Of a stretch of DNA of 64,000 bases, positions 20,810 through 30,736 are shown one piece after another. This DNA is from Rodentibacter genomosp. 1 (GTDB taxonomy: Bacteria > Pseudomonadota > Gammaproteobacteria > Enterobacterales > Pasteurellaceae). Location of the stretch: positions 1 through 64,000 of the forward strand of contig NZ_MLHN01000002.1 of assembly GCF_001999285.1 (NCBI RefSeq), in the 5' to 3' direction. Both the position numbers and the translations under genes were made by a program. How positions within the stretch are numbered: position 1 is the stretch's first letter; each line of letters opens with the position of its first letter. Below the pieces are notes generated by a model, which was not told the origin of the DNA, made no database searches, and saw only the letters and a program-made list of their open reading frames with translations.

Positions 20810-20957
20810 AGGTTGATTTTCCTTAAAAAAATTTTTCCCATTATAGGGATTGTTTAGGAATAGTTAAGTGGATAACAAAAATTTTTTAAAAAAAGGTCGT
20901 TTTTTTTCTTTTTCTTGTTAGAATGGCGAGGATTTAACATCAATTTAAGGAGAAAAT

Positions 20958-21038
20958 ATGAGTGATTTAGGTTATGCCGTTGTTGCAGCAGTGTTAAGTA
21001 TGTCTTTTCTTGTTGGCTTAGCACTGGCTATCTTTTAA
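20958..21038 (+). CDS. Small YnhF-like membrane peptide (26 residues)
   Basis: A short reading frame with a strong site (AAGGAGAAAAT then ATG) encodes 26 residues: MSDLGYAVVAA followed by a single hydrophobic helix ending LVGLALAIF. In E. coli the 29-residue membrane peptide gene ynhF is likewise adjacent to and divergent from purR. Position, size and hydropathy support the same family, although sequence identity is too short to prove it. A good terminator follows at 21064. The function is unknown. Confidence 0.75.
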   Translation: MSDLGYAVVAAVLSMSFLVGLALAIF

Positions 21039-21063
21039 TTAAGCCAATAGGATAGCTTTCTCA

Positions 21064-21102
21064 TCACCGTACTTTGGATTGACAAAGTGCGGTGATTTTT
21101 TT
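21064..21102 (+). terminator. Terminator of the small membrane-peptide gene
   Basis: TCACCGTACTTTG and CAAAGTGCGGTGA form a 13-bp stem with one G-U around GATTGA, followed by seven T. The right arm contains an uptake core. This confirms that the short gene upstream is a separate transcription unit. Confidence 0.92.
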
Positions 21103-21177
21103 CGGTGTTTTTTGCTTGAATATTAAAAATATGGTACAACTAACGCCGTTTTATTCATTAACTAAATAGGAAGTAGA

Positions 21178-22005
21178 ATGTCAAATTTACAAGCAATTAT
21201 TGAATCTGCCTTTGAAAAACGTGCGGATATCACGCCAAAAACCGTAGATGCAGAAACCCGTGCAGCGATCGAGGAAGTGATCGAAGGGTTAGATAGCGGC
21301 AAATATCGTGTGGCAGAAAAAATTGATGGTGAGTGGGTTACTCACCAATGGTTAAAAAAAGCGGTATTGCTTTCATTCCGTATTAACGATAATGAAATGA
21401 TTGATGGTGCGGAAACAAAATATTATGACAAAGTCGCATTAAAATTCGCTGACTATACGGAAGCACGTTTCCAACAAGAAGGATTCCGTGTGGTACCGTC
21501 TGCCACTGTACGCAAAGGGGCATATATTTCTAAAAACTGTGTTTTAATGCCATCTTATGTCAATATCGGTGCTTATGTGGGCGAAGGTACAATGGTAGAT
21601 ACTTGGGCAACGGTGGGGTCTTGTGCGCAAATCGGTAAAAATGTTCACTTATCCGGCGGCGTGGGCATCGGTGGCGTATTAGAGCCATTGCAAGCTAATC
21701 CGACCATTATTGGTGATAACTGTTTTATCGGTGCACGCTCCGAAGTGGTTGAAGGGGTGATTGTTGAAGATGGCTGTGTGATTTCAATGGGCGTATTCAT
21801 TGGTCAATCTACCAAAATTTATGATCGTGAAACCGGTGAAATTCATTACGGTCGTGTACCGGCAGGCTCGGTGGTGGTGTCAGGTAGCCTTCCATCAAAA
21901 TGTGGTAAATACAACCTTTACTGTGCTGTGATCGTGAAAAAAGTGGATGCAAAAACCTTAGGTAAAGTTGGTATTAACGAATTATTACGTTCTATTGAAG
22001 AATAA
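21178..22005 (+). CDS. dapD: 2,3,4,5-tetrahydropyridine-2,6-dicarboxylate N-succinyltransferase
   Basis: This 275-residue enzyme performs the succinyl-transfer step of diaminopimelate/lysine synthesis. The C-terminal left-handed beta-helix of hexapeptide repeats runs from about residue 100 ([30 protein letters not shown]). It matches DapD over its full length. ATAGGAAGTAGA precedes the ATG. A terminator from an imperfect uptake pair follows. Confidence 0.96.
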   Translation: MSNLQAIIESAFEKRADITPKTVDAETRAAIEEVIEGLDSGKYRVAEKIDGEWVTHQWLKKAVLLSFRINDNEMIDGAETKYYDKVALKFADYTEARFQQEGFRVVPSATVRKGAYISKNCVLMPSYVNIGAYVGEGTMVDTWATVGSCAQIGKNVHLSGGVGIGGVLEPLQANPTIIGDNCFIGARSEVVEGVIVEDGCVISMGVFIGQSTKIYDRETGEIHYGRVPAGSVVVSGSLPSKCGKYNLYCAVIVKKVDAKTLGKVGINELLRSIEE

Positions 22006-22021
22006 TTAAAAATTCTCGCAA

Positions 22022-22060
22022 AAAAAACCGCACTTTGTTATCACAAAATGCGGTTTTTTC
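22022..22060 (+). terminator. dapD terminator
   Basis: AAAAAACCGCACTTTG and CAAAATGCGGTTTTTT form a 16-bp stem with one mismatch, followed by more T. Confidence 0.9.
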
Positions 22061-22076
22061 TTTTATAATCAGATGA

Positions 22077-22937
22077 TTATTGCTTTCTAGCTAACATTGT
22101 CACAAATTTCATTTTAATGCGATTGCCATTTTCATCGGTTTTGTGCAATTCACCCATTTCTTCATTGTATTTAATCAACTCCCAGCCTTGGTAATAATTT
22201 TTCAATTCATTTTCTTTGAAGGTAAAAGAGAAAGGCATAGGACAAGGCACGTCATCTGTGGACATAGCTGCAACAATTAAATTGTATCCGCCTGTATTGG
22301 TATGTTCCTGCATATTTTTGATAATTGCGGGTATGCGTTCTTGGTTTAAAAACATAAATACGACAGTAGAAAGAATGAAATCATAGTTTTCCTGAATATT
22401 GGCGGTATTGATATCGTAAAGAGCGGTGGAAATTGTCAGATTTTCTTTTTCTTTCACTTCATTTAAAAATGCCAAACTGTTTTCATTATGATCCCAAGAC
22501 GTGACATCAAAACCAAGCAAACTCAAGAAAAGAGAATTTCGCCCTTGACCACAGCCAAGATCTAAAGTTTTACAAGGTTTGATGATATTGATCGCACTTT
22601 TCACTTCGGAATGGGTTGCCGTCATATTGTATTTTTTGCTGAAATAATCTTCTTTTTTACAATAAAACCCAAGGGTACATTCCAAATCGTCGGTTAAGGC
22701 TTCTACTCGATGCCAAGCTTGAGGTTCAACGAATGGTGTATCTGTTTCAGGTGTAAAGATATGTTCGGCAATAATATTGTTTTCTTTTGTTAATTCATAA
22801 AATTTGAGCTGACCTTTTAACACGCTGATTTTTCCCCAAGTGCCGACTTTGGTATTGTGTTTTTCTTGAAACATTTGGGGAAGTTTATCCTTTGTCCAAA
22901 TAGGCATTTGTTTATAGCAGATTAATTCATTTTTCAT
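22077..22937 (-). CDS. tehB: Tellurite-resistance SAM-dependent methyltransferase
   Basis: The 286-residue product has the two-domain layout of Haemophilus TehB: an N-terminal DUF1971-type cupin domain (about 1-110) and a C-terminal class I methyltransferase with LDLGCGQGRNS near residues 127-137. In H. influenzae TehB adds tellurite and oxidant resistance and affects haem use. The start at 22937 (MKNELICYKQ, after GGAGATCACA) matches that protein; an in-frame extension upstream has no support. tehA is not adjacent. Confidence 0.94.
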   Translation of the reverse strand: MKNELICYKQMPIWTKDKLPQMFQEKHNTKVGTWGKISVLKGQLKFYELTKENNIIAEHIFTPETDTPFVEPQAWHRVEALTDDLECTLGFYCKKEDYFSKKYNMTATHSEVKSAINIIKPCKTLDLGCGQGRNSLFLSLLGFDVTSWDHNENSLAFLNEVKEKENLTISTALYDINTANIQENYDFILSTVVFMFLNQERIPAIIKNMQEHTNTGGYNLIVAAMSTDDVPCPMPFSFTFKENELKNYYQGWELIKYNEEMGELHKTDENGNRIKMKFVTMLARKQ

Positions 22938-23004
22938 TGTGATCTCCAATAGGTTAAATAGTTGAGCTTGATAGTAGGTTATATGTTTTAAATTTTCAAT
23001 GGAA

Positions 23005-23032
23005 AAATAAAAAAGGCGACCGAAGCCGCCTG
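23005..23032 (-). terminator. metG terminator with UUCG loop
   Basis: On the minus strand AGGCGGC-TTCG-GTCGCCT forms a 7-bp stem with the very stable UUCG tetraloop, followed by a TTTTTTATTTTT tract. Confidence 0.92.
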
Positions 23033-23049
23033 AATAAATACTCAATTGA

Positions 23050-25098
23050 TTATTTCACCTGCATACCGGCTGTGACACCACTATCTGCAGAAAGCAAGAA
23101 TAAATCACTGCCACCACTGCCAGCGGAAAGAATCATTCCTTCCGATACGCCGAATTTCATTTTGCGTGGCGCAAGATTTGCCACCATAATCACGAACCGA
23201 CCTTCTAATTCTTCCGGTTTGTTATACGCGGCTTTAATGCCTGAGAATACCTGGCGGGTATGGTCGCCAAGATCTAATTTAAAACGTAAAAGTTTGTTGG
23301 ACTCCGGCACCGCTTCGCATTTTAATACTTTCGCCACACGCAGATCCAGTTTGGCAAAATCATCAATGCTGATGGTGTCGGCAATGGGTTCTACATTAGA
23401 AAGTGCGGTCGATTTTGTTGCAGTTTTTTCCGCAGACTTATTTGATTCCGCAAACAATTTCTTCGTTTCTTCCACCACTGCGTCAATTTGTTTTTTCTCT
23501 AAACGGGAGAAAAGGGCTTTGAACGGTGAAAGGGTATGCCCAAGCAAAGGTTGGTGAAGGTTATCCCAACGCAATTCACTTTGTAAGAAACCTTCTGAGC
23601 GTTCAGCCAGTTTTGGTAATACCGGTTTTAAGTAAGTCATCAAGACACGGAATAATTCAATGCCCATTGAGCAAACCGCTTGGAGTTCAGCTTCTTTACC
23701 TTCCTCTTTTGCGATCACCCATGGGGCTTTATCGTCAATATATTTATTGGCTTTATCTGCCAATGTCATAATTTCACGAATCGCTTTGTTAAATTCTCGG
23801 GTTTCATAATAGTTGGCGATTTGTTCTGCTTGAGCGATAAATTCTAAAAATAACGCTTCATCTTCTAATTTATCGGCTAATTTTCCGTTAAAGCGTTTTG
23901 TGATAAAGCTTGCATTGCGAGAGGCTAAATTCACCAGTTTATTAACGATATCCGTGTTCACACGTTGCACAAAATCATCAAGATTGAAATCAAGATCTTC
24001 AATGCGGTTATTCAGTTTCGCCGCATAGTAATAACGTAAACATTCAGGGTCAATGTGATTTAAATAGGTACTGGCTTGAATAAATGTGCCACGGGATTTT
24101 GACATTTTCGCTCCGTCCACCGTTACATAGCCGTGAGCAAAAACATTAGTCGGTTTACGGTAGCCACTGCCTTCTAACATAGCGGGCCAAAATAGACTAT
24201 GGAAATAGACGATATCTTTCCCAATAAAATGATAAAGTTCCGTCTCGCTGTTTTCTGCCCAAAACGCATTGAAATCAATGCTTTCACGATCACAAAGATT
24301 TTTGAATGATGCCATATAACCAATCGGCGCATCTAACCAGACATAGAAAAATTTGCCTTTTTCCCCTGGAATTTCAAAACCAAAGTAAGGTGCATCACGG
24401 GAAATATCCCATTGTTGCAAACCGCTTTCAAACCATTCTTGCATTTTGTTGGCGATTTCAGGTTGAAGTGAACCGGAACGTGTCCAGTCTTGCAACATAT
24501 TTTCAAATGCCGGCAAATCAAAGAAAAAGTGTTCGGACTCTTTGATAACAGGTGTCGCACCGGATACGGCAGAACGTGGATTAATTAAATCCATCGGGCT
24601 ATAAGTGGAAGCACAGACTTCACAGTTATCGCCATATTGATCTTCCGCTTTACATTTAGGGCAAGTGCCTTTGACAAAGCGATCCGGCAAAAACATATTT
24701 TTCTCAGGATCATAAAGTTGCGCAATCACTTTGCTTTTGATGAAACCCTTTGATTTTAACTTGTTATAAATTTCAGCCGTGATTTGTTTATTTTCTTCGC
24801 TGTGTGTGGAGTGGTAATTATCGAAACTAATATTAAAACTGGCAAAATCACGAATATGATCCGCTTTCGCCTTCTCGATTAATTCTTCCGGTGTGATACC
24901 TAATTTATCAGCATTTAACATGATTGGTGTACCATGGGCATCATCGGCACACACAAAATAAATTTTGTTACCACGCATACGTTGAAAACGCACCCAAATA
25001 TCCGCTTGAATATGTTCTAACATGTGGCCTAAATGGATTGCACCATTGGCATAAGGCAGAGCGCAGGTGACTAAAATTTTACGGGATGGAGATGTCAT
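23050..25098 (-). CDS. metG: Methionyl-tRNA synthetase
   Basis: This 682-residue class I synthetase charges tRNA-Met. The signatures HLGH (residues 22-25) and KMSKS (near 333) are present. There is a zinc knuckle (CPKC...CEVC near 146-160) and a C-terminal tRNA-binding OB domain ([20 protein letters not shown]), which marks the dimeric long form. It is divergent from mrp, as in many gammaproteobacteria. Confidence 0.97.
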   Translation of the reverse strand: MTSPSRKILVTCALPYANGAIHLGHMLEHIQADIWVRFQRMRGNKIYFVCADDAHGTPIMLNADKLGITPEELIEKAKADHIRDFASFNISFDNYHSTHSEENKQITAEIYNKLKSKGFIKSKVIAQLYDPEKNMFLPDRFVKGTCPKCKAEDQYGDNCEVCASTYSPMDLINPRSAVSGATPVIKESEHFFFDLPAFENMLQDWTRSGSLQPEIANKMQEWFESGLQQWDISRDAPYFGFEIPGEKGKFFYVWLDAPIGYMASFKNLCDRESIDFNAFWAENSETELYHFIGKDIVYFHSLFWPAMLEGSGYRKPTNVFAHGYVTVDGAKMSKSRGTFIQASTYLNHIDPECLRYYYAAKLNNRIEDLDFNLDDFVQRVNTDIVNKLVNLASRNASFITKRFNGKLADKLEDEALFLEFIAQAEQIANYYETREFNKAIREIMTLADKANKYIDDKAPWVIAKEEGKEAELQAVCSMGIELFRVLMTYLKPVLPKLAERSEGFLQSELRWDNLHQPLLGHTLSPFKALFSRLEKKQIDAVVEETKKLFAESNKSAEKTATKSTALSNVEPIADTISIDDFAKLDLRVAKVLKCEAVPESNKLLRFKLDLGDHTRQVFSGIKAAYNKPEELEGRFVIMVANLAPRKMKFGVSEGMILSAGSGGSDLFLLSADSGVTAGMQVK

Positions 25099-25251
25099 TT
25101 TTATTCTCTTTTATTACACAAAATTGTCGCTATCTTACCTGAGAAAGGGTATTTTTTCTAGCTTGAAAAACTTTAGCTTAACAGACCGCACTTTCCGTGA
25201 TTAAATATCCCGACTAATTTACTCACCTTAGTATTTTTAACAGGATATATT

Positions 25252-26364
25252 ATGACAGCCTATTTTTCCGACAATCTAACTGCTGAACAGAAAATTCAAA
25301 TTCAACAAATTTTCCAACAATTTCAACATCCTAGCTTACAAAAAGATCTTATCGCACTGAATACCCTAAAAAAAGTAGAAAAAGGGGGAGACACATTACG
25401 TATTGCATTACAATTCCCTTTTGCTTGGAATAGCGGTGTGGCGCAACTTAAGCAAGCAATCTCTGATGAACTGTTAGAAGTAGCAGATTGCAAAGCAATC
25501 AAATGGGACGTGAATTATCAAATTGCTACCTTAAAACGTGCGAATAATCAACCTGCTGTTAAGGGCGTGAAAAACATCATTGCGGTGACATCAGGCAAGG
25601 GGGGAGTAGGAAAATCCAGTGTTTCTGTTAATCTTGCTCTCGCACTGCAAGCTCAAGGAGCACGAGTAGGGATTTTAGATGCGGATATTTATGGACCTTC
25701 TGTGCCTCATATGCTCGGCGCACCACATCAACGCCCAACATCGCCGGACAATCAACATATTACACCGATTAAAGCCCATGGTTTATCAGCGAACTCCATC
25801 GGTTTTTTAATGGATGAAAATAGTGCAACTATTTGGCGAGGCCCGATGGCAAGTAGCGCATTGAGCCAATTATTGAACGAAACCTTATGGGATAGCTTAG
25901 ATTATTTGGTGATAGATATGCCACCAGGTACCGGCGATATTCAACTTACCCTGTCACAACAAATTCCGGTAACCGGCGCTGTAGTGGTCACAACGCCTCA
26001 AGATATCGCATTACTTGATGCCGTAAAAGGGGTCTCTATGTTTGAACGGGTCTCTGTGCCGGTACTAGGTATTGTGGAAAATATGTCAATGCATATTTGC
26101 AGTAAGTGCGGTCATCTCGAAGCCATTTTTGGCACGGGCGGTGCGGAAAAAATGGCTGAAAAATACGAGGTGAAAGTGTTGGCACAGTTACCATTACATA
26201 TTCGGATTCGTGAAGATTTAGATGCCGGTAATCCAACCGTTGTTTCTGCACCGGAAAGTGAAATCACTCAAGCCTTTCTACAACTAGCAGAAAAAATTTC
26301 CACAGAACTCTATTGGCAAGGTTCGGTGATTCCAAGTGAGATTTTATTTAGAGAAGTGAAGTAA
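25252..26364 (+). CDS. apbC: Iron-sulfur carrier P-loop ATPase (Mrp/ApbC)
   Basis: This 370-residue Mrp-family ATPase binds and transfers Fe-S clusters. The deviant Walker A is TSGKGGVGKSS near residue 113. DIYGPSVPHMLG and the CxxC pair in MHICSKCGH are present; the pair binds the bridging cluster in the dimer. An N-terminal MIP18-like domain of about 90 residues precedes. It is divergent from metG, which is a conserved pairing. Confidence 0.95.
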   Translation: MTAYFSDNLTAEQKIQIQQIFQQFQHPSLQKDLIALNTLKKVEKGGDTLRIALQFPFAWNSGVAQLKQAISDELLEVADCKAIKWDVNYQIATLKRANNQPAVKGVKNIIAVTSGKGGVGKSSVSVNLALALQAQGARVGILDADIYGPSVPHMLGAPHQRPTSPDNQHITPIKAHGLSANSIGFLMDENSATIWRGPMASSALSQLLNETLWDSLDYLVIDMPPGTGDIQLTLSQQIPVTGAVVVTTPQDIALLDAVKGVSMFERVSVPVLGIVENMSMHICSKCGHLEAIFGTGGAEKMAEKYEVKVLAQLPLHIRIREDLDAGNPTVVSAPESEITQAFLQLAEKISTELYWQGSVIPSEILFREVK

Positions 26365-26370
26365 AAAGTA

Positions 26371-26405
26371 AAGAAAGGGCTGGATTGACAGCCCTTTCTT
26401 GTTCT
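26371..26405 (+). terminator. apbC terminator
   Basis: AAGAAAGGGCT and AGCCCTTTCTT form a perfect 11-bp stem with an 8-base loop, followed by a short T-rich tail. Confidence 0.85.
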
Positions 26406-26450
26406 CCTTCCATTTTGAGATTAAAATGCCGTGCAATTTTTTTCTAAATA

Positions 26451-27503
26451 ATGAGTAGAACAATGAAAAATTTTGCCAAATACAGCCTGATTGATTTACA
26501 TCTCCACCTAGATGGCTCACTTTCCCCACAATGGATGATTGAATGGGCGGAAAAACAGAATATCGCTTTACCCGCCCAAAATGTTGAACAGCTTCTTTCT
26601 TTTGTTTCCGCACCCCAAGATTGCACCGATCTTAATCAATATCTTAACTGTTTTGCGATTCCCGTTTCTTTACTGCAAAGTCCGGAGGCGATCACCTCTG
26701 CGGTTTCTAATTTATTAAAACGTTTAGATCAACAAGGGCTAGCTTATGTTGAAATTCGTTTTGCTCCACAACTTCACACACAAAAAGGTTTAACCCAATC
26801 ACAGGTGGTGGAAGCGGCTTTAGCCGGTTTAGAAGAAGGATTAAGGGGAAGTCGATTATTTAAAGCCAATTTAATTCTCTGCTGTCTGCGTGGTATAGGC
26901 TCGCAAGAAGGGAATTTAGAAACCTTACGAATGGCAAAAAAATATCTTTCAACAGGAAAAGCGGGAGTGGTTGCAGTGGATTTAGCCGGCCCTGAATCTG
27001 GTTATCCTACCATAAATTTTGCAAAAGAATTCGAGCTTGCGAAATCTCTTGATGTACCTTTTACCATTCACGCCGGTGAAGCAGCGGGGGCGGAGAATGT
27101 TCAACAAGCGATTAATCTTGGTGCAAGCCGTATCGGACATGGTATTCGTGCGGCAGAATCTGAATTAGTGATGCAATCTTTAGCCGATCGTCAAATTGCT
27201 GTGGAAATGTGTCCTTGCAGTAATTTACAAACCAAAGCTATCGATCACTTAAAGCATTATCCGCTTAGAGCATTCCTTGTGAAAGGAATTATTGCCACAT
27301 TAAATACCGACAATATGACCGTTTCTCAAACGAATATTCAGCAAGAATTTAATTTATTGGCACGAGAATACCAATTAAATGAAAATGAAGCCAAACAATT
27401 GCTTGAAAACGCCATCCGTGCCGCTTTTCTTAGTGATGAAGAAAAATATGAGTTGAAAAGCCATATTGAAAAACGGATAAATTCTTCTGAAGTGGGGAGA
27501 TGA
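26451..27503 (+). CDS. add: Adenosine deaminase family protein
   Basis: This 350-residue protein has the amidohydrolase signatures of adenosine deaminase: HLHLDGS for the first zinc ligands, HAGEAAG with catalytic Glu, GHGIRA and TLNTDN for the last zinc Asp. It would deaminate adenosine to inosine. The usual TDDP is TDNM, a form I recall in many bacterial members. ATG 26451 or 26463 could be the start; neither has a strong site. It follows apbC after a terminator and is followed by a degenerate stretch. Confidence 0.85.
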   Translation: MSRTMKNFAKYSLIDLHLHLDGSLSPQWMIEWAEKQNIALPAQNVEQLLSFVSAPQDCTDLNQYLNCFAIPVSLLQSPEAITSAVSNLLKRLDQQGLAYVEIRFAPQLHTQKGLTQSQVVEAALAGLEEGLRGSRLFKANLILCCLRGIGSQEGNLETLRMAKKYLSTGKAGVVAVDLAGPESGYPTINFAKEFELAKSLDVPFTIHAGEAAGAENVQQAINLGASRIGHGIRAAESELVMQSLADRQIAVEMCPCSNLQTKAIDHLKHYPLRAFLVKGIIATLNTDNMTVSQTNIQQEFNLLAREYQLNENEAKQLLENAIRAAFLSDEEKYELKSHIEKRINSSEVGR

Positions 27504-28000
27504 TGTCTCAAACAAACTATTTACAATCAAATCTTATTCCAAAACAGGGGGAATTACGGCAGCAGAAGCACAGACAAAAAGAAAGACCTTGGGATTCAAT
27601 GTGATATTCGTACTATTTTACAATAATCGCTAACTTGAAGGGGATTATCTAATCAATCAGGTGTAGAACATCAGGCTGAAATCAAACTTCTTGCTCGGTA
27701 CAACAAGAGCTGGCTCATGATTAATGGTGCAATATGAAAATGATAAAATTAAACATCTTGCGGAGATAGAAGAAATTAGTCGGGAAATGGCTTGAAGATG
27801 ATTGTGAAAAATGGGACGCCAAAATTCTAAGTAAAATTCCTAGTGGTGCGCTTGCAAGCTATATTTTTGAATTATGGAAACCATTGTTAGATATCATTTC
27901 TGATAACTTAGAAGAAATTAAGAATGCCTAATGACACCAAATGTCGCTTAGCCATAAAAGTTTAATTATGAGTATAAAAGCCTTTTGAAAAAAGTCCCCC
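27504..28000. other. Degenerate intergenic stretch with coding remnants
   Basis: No intact gene is seen. A 33-codon frame (MSQTNYLQSNLIPKQGEL...) starts at 27503 and ends at once. Near 27770-27931 a 53-codon open frame without a start ends in SGALASYIFELWKPLLDIIS. Frames switch several times between. It looks like one or two decayed small genes. I do not recognise them. Confidence 0.45.
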
Positions 28001-28003
28001 TTT

Positions 28004-28038
28004 CTTAACTTTTTCTTAAGATTTATGTTATTTAATAT
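28004..28038 (+). promoter_or_regulatory. QseB-type box and promoter of ygiW-qseBC
   Basis: CTTAA-N6-CTTAA (28004-28019) matches the QseB/PmrA-type direct repeat exactly. The second half-site sits at the -35 position of a TAATAT -10 (28033-28038), the layout of an activator that contacts RNA polymerase at -35. This implies autoregulation of the operon by QseB. Confidence 0.85.
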
Positions 28039-28103
28039 ATCTCAACAAAGCAGAGATGTTTTAAACGATGAGTTATTTAACCATAATCTAAGAGGAAAAC
28101 TTT

Positions 28104-28475
28104 ATGAAAAAATTAACATTAGCAGCTCTTTTAACCATTGCAACTTCGACTGCATTTGCAGGTTTCAGTGGTAATGCCAACACTGCACAAGGCGGATTTC
28201 AACAAGGTGCGGTACAGGTAATTAGCGTGAAACAAGCGCTTTCTGCAAGAGATAATAGTATTGTGACATTAGTAGGGAATATTTCCCAACAGATTGATGA
28301 TGATGAATATCTTTTCACTGATGGTACAGCACGTATTAAAGTAGAAATTAAAAATCGCGTATGGAACGGTTTAAATGTTGGCCCACAAGATAAAATTCGT
28401 ATCACGGGTAAACTGGATAATGAAGCTTTTGAAAAAGCGGAAGTTGAAGTGTTCAGCGTAGAAAAAGCAAATTAA
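28104..28475 (+). CDS. ygiW: Periplasmic OB-fold protein YgiW (BOF family)
   Basis: The 123-residue product has a signal peptide (MKKLTLAALLTIATSTAFA) and then a bacterial OB-fold domain (ISVKQALSARDNSIVTLVGN, later RIKVEIKNRVWNG). In Haemophilus and Aggregatibacter this gene heads the ygiW-qseBC operon and its protein may modulate QseC sensing. TCTAAGAGGAAAACTTT precedes the ATG. A strong hairpin separates it from qseB, so downstream expression may be reduced. Confidence 0.92.
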   Translation: MKKLTLAALLTIATSTAFAGFSGNANTAQGGFQQGAVQVISVKQALSARDNSIVTLVGNISQQIDDDEYLFTDGTARIKVEIKNRVWNGLNVGPQDKIRITGKLDNEAFEKAEVEVFSVEKAN

Positions 28476-28482
28476 TAATGAG

Positions 28483-28515
28483 AAAATGGTGAGTATCTTA
28501 CTCACCATTTTGTTT
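28483..28515 (+). terminator. Strong hairpin between ygiW and qseB (attenuating terminator)
   Basis: AAAATGGTGAGTA and TACTCACCATTTT form a perfect 13-bp stem with a 3-base loop, followed by GTTTT. It probably ends most transcripts after ygiW, leaving a fraction to read into qseBC. Confidence 0.85.
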
Positions 28516-28550
28516 TAAAAGTGCGGTCACAAAAAACAATGTTTTTTGAA

Positions 28551-28600
28551 CGTTGGCTTTGCCAACGGCCTCGTGAGAGGTGAACACTCGAGTGAACGAG
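28551..28600 (+). promoter_or_regulatory. Hairpin-rich leader of qseB
   Basis: CGTTGGC-TTT-GCCAACG (28551-28567) is a perfect hairpin. CACTCGAGTG (28585-28594) is a 10-bp palindrome enclosed by CTCGT...ACGAG. The second structure ends 16 bases before the qseB ATG, which has only a poor ribosome site, so the leader may control translation. No protein or ligand is suggested by the sequence. Confidence 0.45.
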
Positions 28601-28615
28601 TTTGTGAATAAATTT

Positions 28616-29284
28616 ATGCGAATTTTATTAATTGAAGATGATGCGTTAATCGGCAATGGGTTGCAAATCGGGCTATCAAAATCCGGATTTATTGTGGATT
28701 GGTTCACGGATGGCAAAACCGGCTTAAATGCACTGGATTCTGCTCCTTATGATGCCGTCGTGTTGGATCTTACTTTACCCAAGATGGACGGGTTAGATAT
28801 TCTGCAACAATGGCGGAGGGATCATCAGTCTGTTCCTGTTCTTATTTTGACGGCTAGAGATACCTTAGATGAACGCATAAAAGGGCTACAAAAAGGGGCG
28901 GATGATTATCTTTGTAAACCTTTTGCATTGGCTGAGGTTGTTGCACGTTTGCAAGCGTTAATTCGCCGTAGCTATGGACATACCACGCCTGTTCTAACAC
29001 ACTTGAATGTGGCACTCGATCCCCATCAACGAACGGTTCGGTTTAACGGAGAACCACTTTCTCTCACAACACGGGAATATAAGTTATTGGAACTTTTTAT
29101 GTTTAACAAAGATCGTGTCCTTTCCCGTTCAATGATTGAAGAAAAATTATCAACGTGGGAAGAAGAAATTAGTAGCGCAGCATTAGATGTTCATATTTAC
29201 AATTTACGCCAAAAATTGGGTAAACAGTTTATCCGTACTGTTCACGGAGTGGGCTATGCATTAGGACAAGGTGATGTCAAATAA
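28616..29284 (+). CDS. qseB: Response regulator QseB
   Basis: This 222-residue OmpR-type regulator begins MRILLIEDD, the acidic pocket of the receiver. The phospho-acceptor Asp is in [13 protein letters not shown] and Lys in YLCKPF. A winged-helix output domain follows. The start at 28616 is preferred to one 12 codons upstream because it gives the family N-terminus. It overlaps qseC by 11 bases. It is thought to respond to iron or catecholamines in this family. Confidence 0.93.
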   Translation: MRILLIEDDALIGNGLQIGLSKSGFIVDWFTDGKTGLNALDSAPYDAVVLDLTLPKMDGLDILQQWRRDHQSVPVLILTARDTLDERIKGLQKGADDYLCKPFALAEVVARLQALIRRSYGHTTPVLTHLNVALDPHQRTVRFNGEPLSLTTREYKLLELFMFNKDRVLSRSMIEEKLSTWEEEISSAALDVHIYNLRQKLGKQFIRTVHGVGYALGQGDVK

Positions 29285-30626
29285 AAGTTTGAAATTCCGC
29301 TTAATGAGCGGATTATTTTTTACTGCGTTGTTGGTTTGGCTCATTTCAACAGCCGTGGCGTGGTTTATGGCTAAAAAGGAAGCTTATGATGTTTTTGATG
29401 CGCAGCAAATTTTATTTGCAGAACGTCTCGCTACTTCCGATTTACAAAATATTTTGCTTGATCATACAAACTTTAATCGTGGTGGATTTAAACCGTTAAA
29501 ACGGAAATACGATGACGATGCCCTTGCTTTTGCGATATTTTCCAAAACAGGGGAGCGGCTATTAAGTGATGGTGATAACGGAGATAATTTTATCTTTAGC
29601 AATAAGGAGGGATTTACTTCCGCCTATATTGAAAACGATGATGATAAATGGCGTATTTATTGGTTACCAGTTGCACAAGGGGAGTTGCGAATTGCAGTCG
29701 GACAAGAAATAGAATATCGTGAAGAATTAGTGAATAAAATGGTGTTTGGGCAAACCGCTATTTGGTTTGGGAGTTTACCTATTTTATTGACGGTGGTTTT
29801 CTATTTAATTCATCAAGCATTAAAACCGATTAGCCAATTAAGCCGTGAACTATTACGAAGAAAACCGGGTGATGTGTCACTTCTTGAGACCTCAAATGTC
29901 CCGACAGAGATTTTGCCGTTGGTGAAAAATTTAAATCAATTTTTTGACCGCACTTCAGTGACGTTAAAAAGAGAGCGTCGCTTTACTTCCGATGCAGCCC
30001 ATGAATTACGTAGCCCATTAGCTGCATTACGTATTCAAACCGAAGTAGCCCAGCTTGCCGGTGATGACAAAACCATTCGGGATCAAGCATTAAGTCATTT
30101 AACAGCGGGGATTGATCGTGCGAGTCAGTTAATTGAGCAACTTTTGACCTTATCCCGTTTGGATAATTTGAAAGAGCTTGATGAATTACACCCTATTAAA
30201 TGGCAAGAAATCATTCCTTCATTAATTAGTGAACTTTATATTAATGCACAAAAACGACATATTGAGTTATCTTTTGAGGAAAATTCCATTCCTTTCGAAA
30301 AGAACGGACAACCTATTTTGGCTTCGCTGATGTTGAGAAATCTTATTGATAATGCCGTTAAGTATGCAAAATCAGGGGCTTTGGTGAAAATCATTTTATC
30401 TAAAGACAAAATTATTGTGGAGGATAATGGCGGTGGAGTGAATGAAAACGATTTAGCCCGGTTAGGGCAACGTTTTTATCGTCCGGCAGGGCAAAATGAA
30501 AAAGGAAGCGGTTTAGGTTTATCCATTGTATTTCGTATTGCAGAACTTCATCACTACAAAGTGCGGTTAGAAAATGTGATAGATTTTGGAAAAATCAGTG
30601 GTTTTAGGGTGATCATTGAATTCTAG
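29274..30626 (+). CDS. qseC: Sensor histidine kinase QseC
   Basis: This 450-residue membrane kinase has two transmembrane helices (about residues 12-32 and 160-182) around a periplasmic sensor. The phospho-accepting His is in [14 protein letters not shown]. The ATPase has N ([10 protein letters not shown]), G1 (VEDNGGGV) and G2 (GSGLGLSI) boxes. It is translationally coupled to qseB, with ATG 29274 inside the end of qseB. In H. influenzae the same pair has been named for ferrous-iron response. Confidence 0.94.
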   Translation: MSNKSLKFRLMSGLFFTALLVWLISTAVAWFMAKKEAYDVFDAQQILFAERLATSDLQNILLDHTNFNRGGFKPLKRKYDDDALAFAIFSKTGERLLSDGDNGDNFIFSNKEGFTSAYIENDDDKWRIYWLPVAQGELRIAVGQEIEYREELVNKMVFGQTAIWFGSLPILLTVVFYLIHQALKPISQLSRELLRRKPGDVSLLETSNVPTEILPLVKNLNQFFDRTSVTLKRERRFTSDAAHELRSPLAALRIQTEVAQLAGDDKTIRDQALSHLTAGIDRASQLIEQLLTLSRLDNLKELDELHPIKWQEIIPSLISELYINAQKRHIELSFEENSIPFEKNGQPILASLMLRNLIDNAVKYAKSGALVKIILSKDKIIVEDNGGGVNENDLARLGQRFYRPAGQNEKGSGLGLSIVFRIAELHHYKVRLENVIDFGKISGFRVIIEF

Positions 30627-30736
30627 TAAATATTTGAGGTAGTTGGTATAGGGCAACTGTTCATCTATCTTTAACCGTTTTAAAATTTCATCTTCTCTCT
30701 TACAATAAGTGCCTAAGTTCTTATCTAGGATATTAA

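Noticed and set aside
20810-20957. PurR operator in the purR promoter
   Set aside because: No ACGCAAACGTTTGCGT-like palindrome is present.
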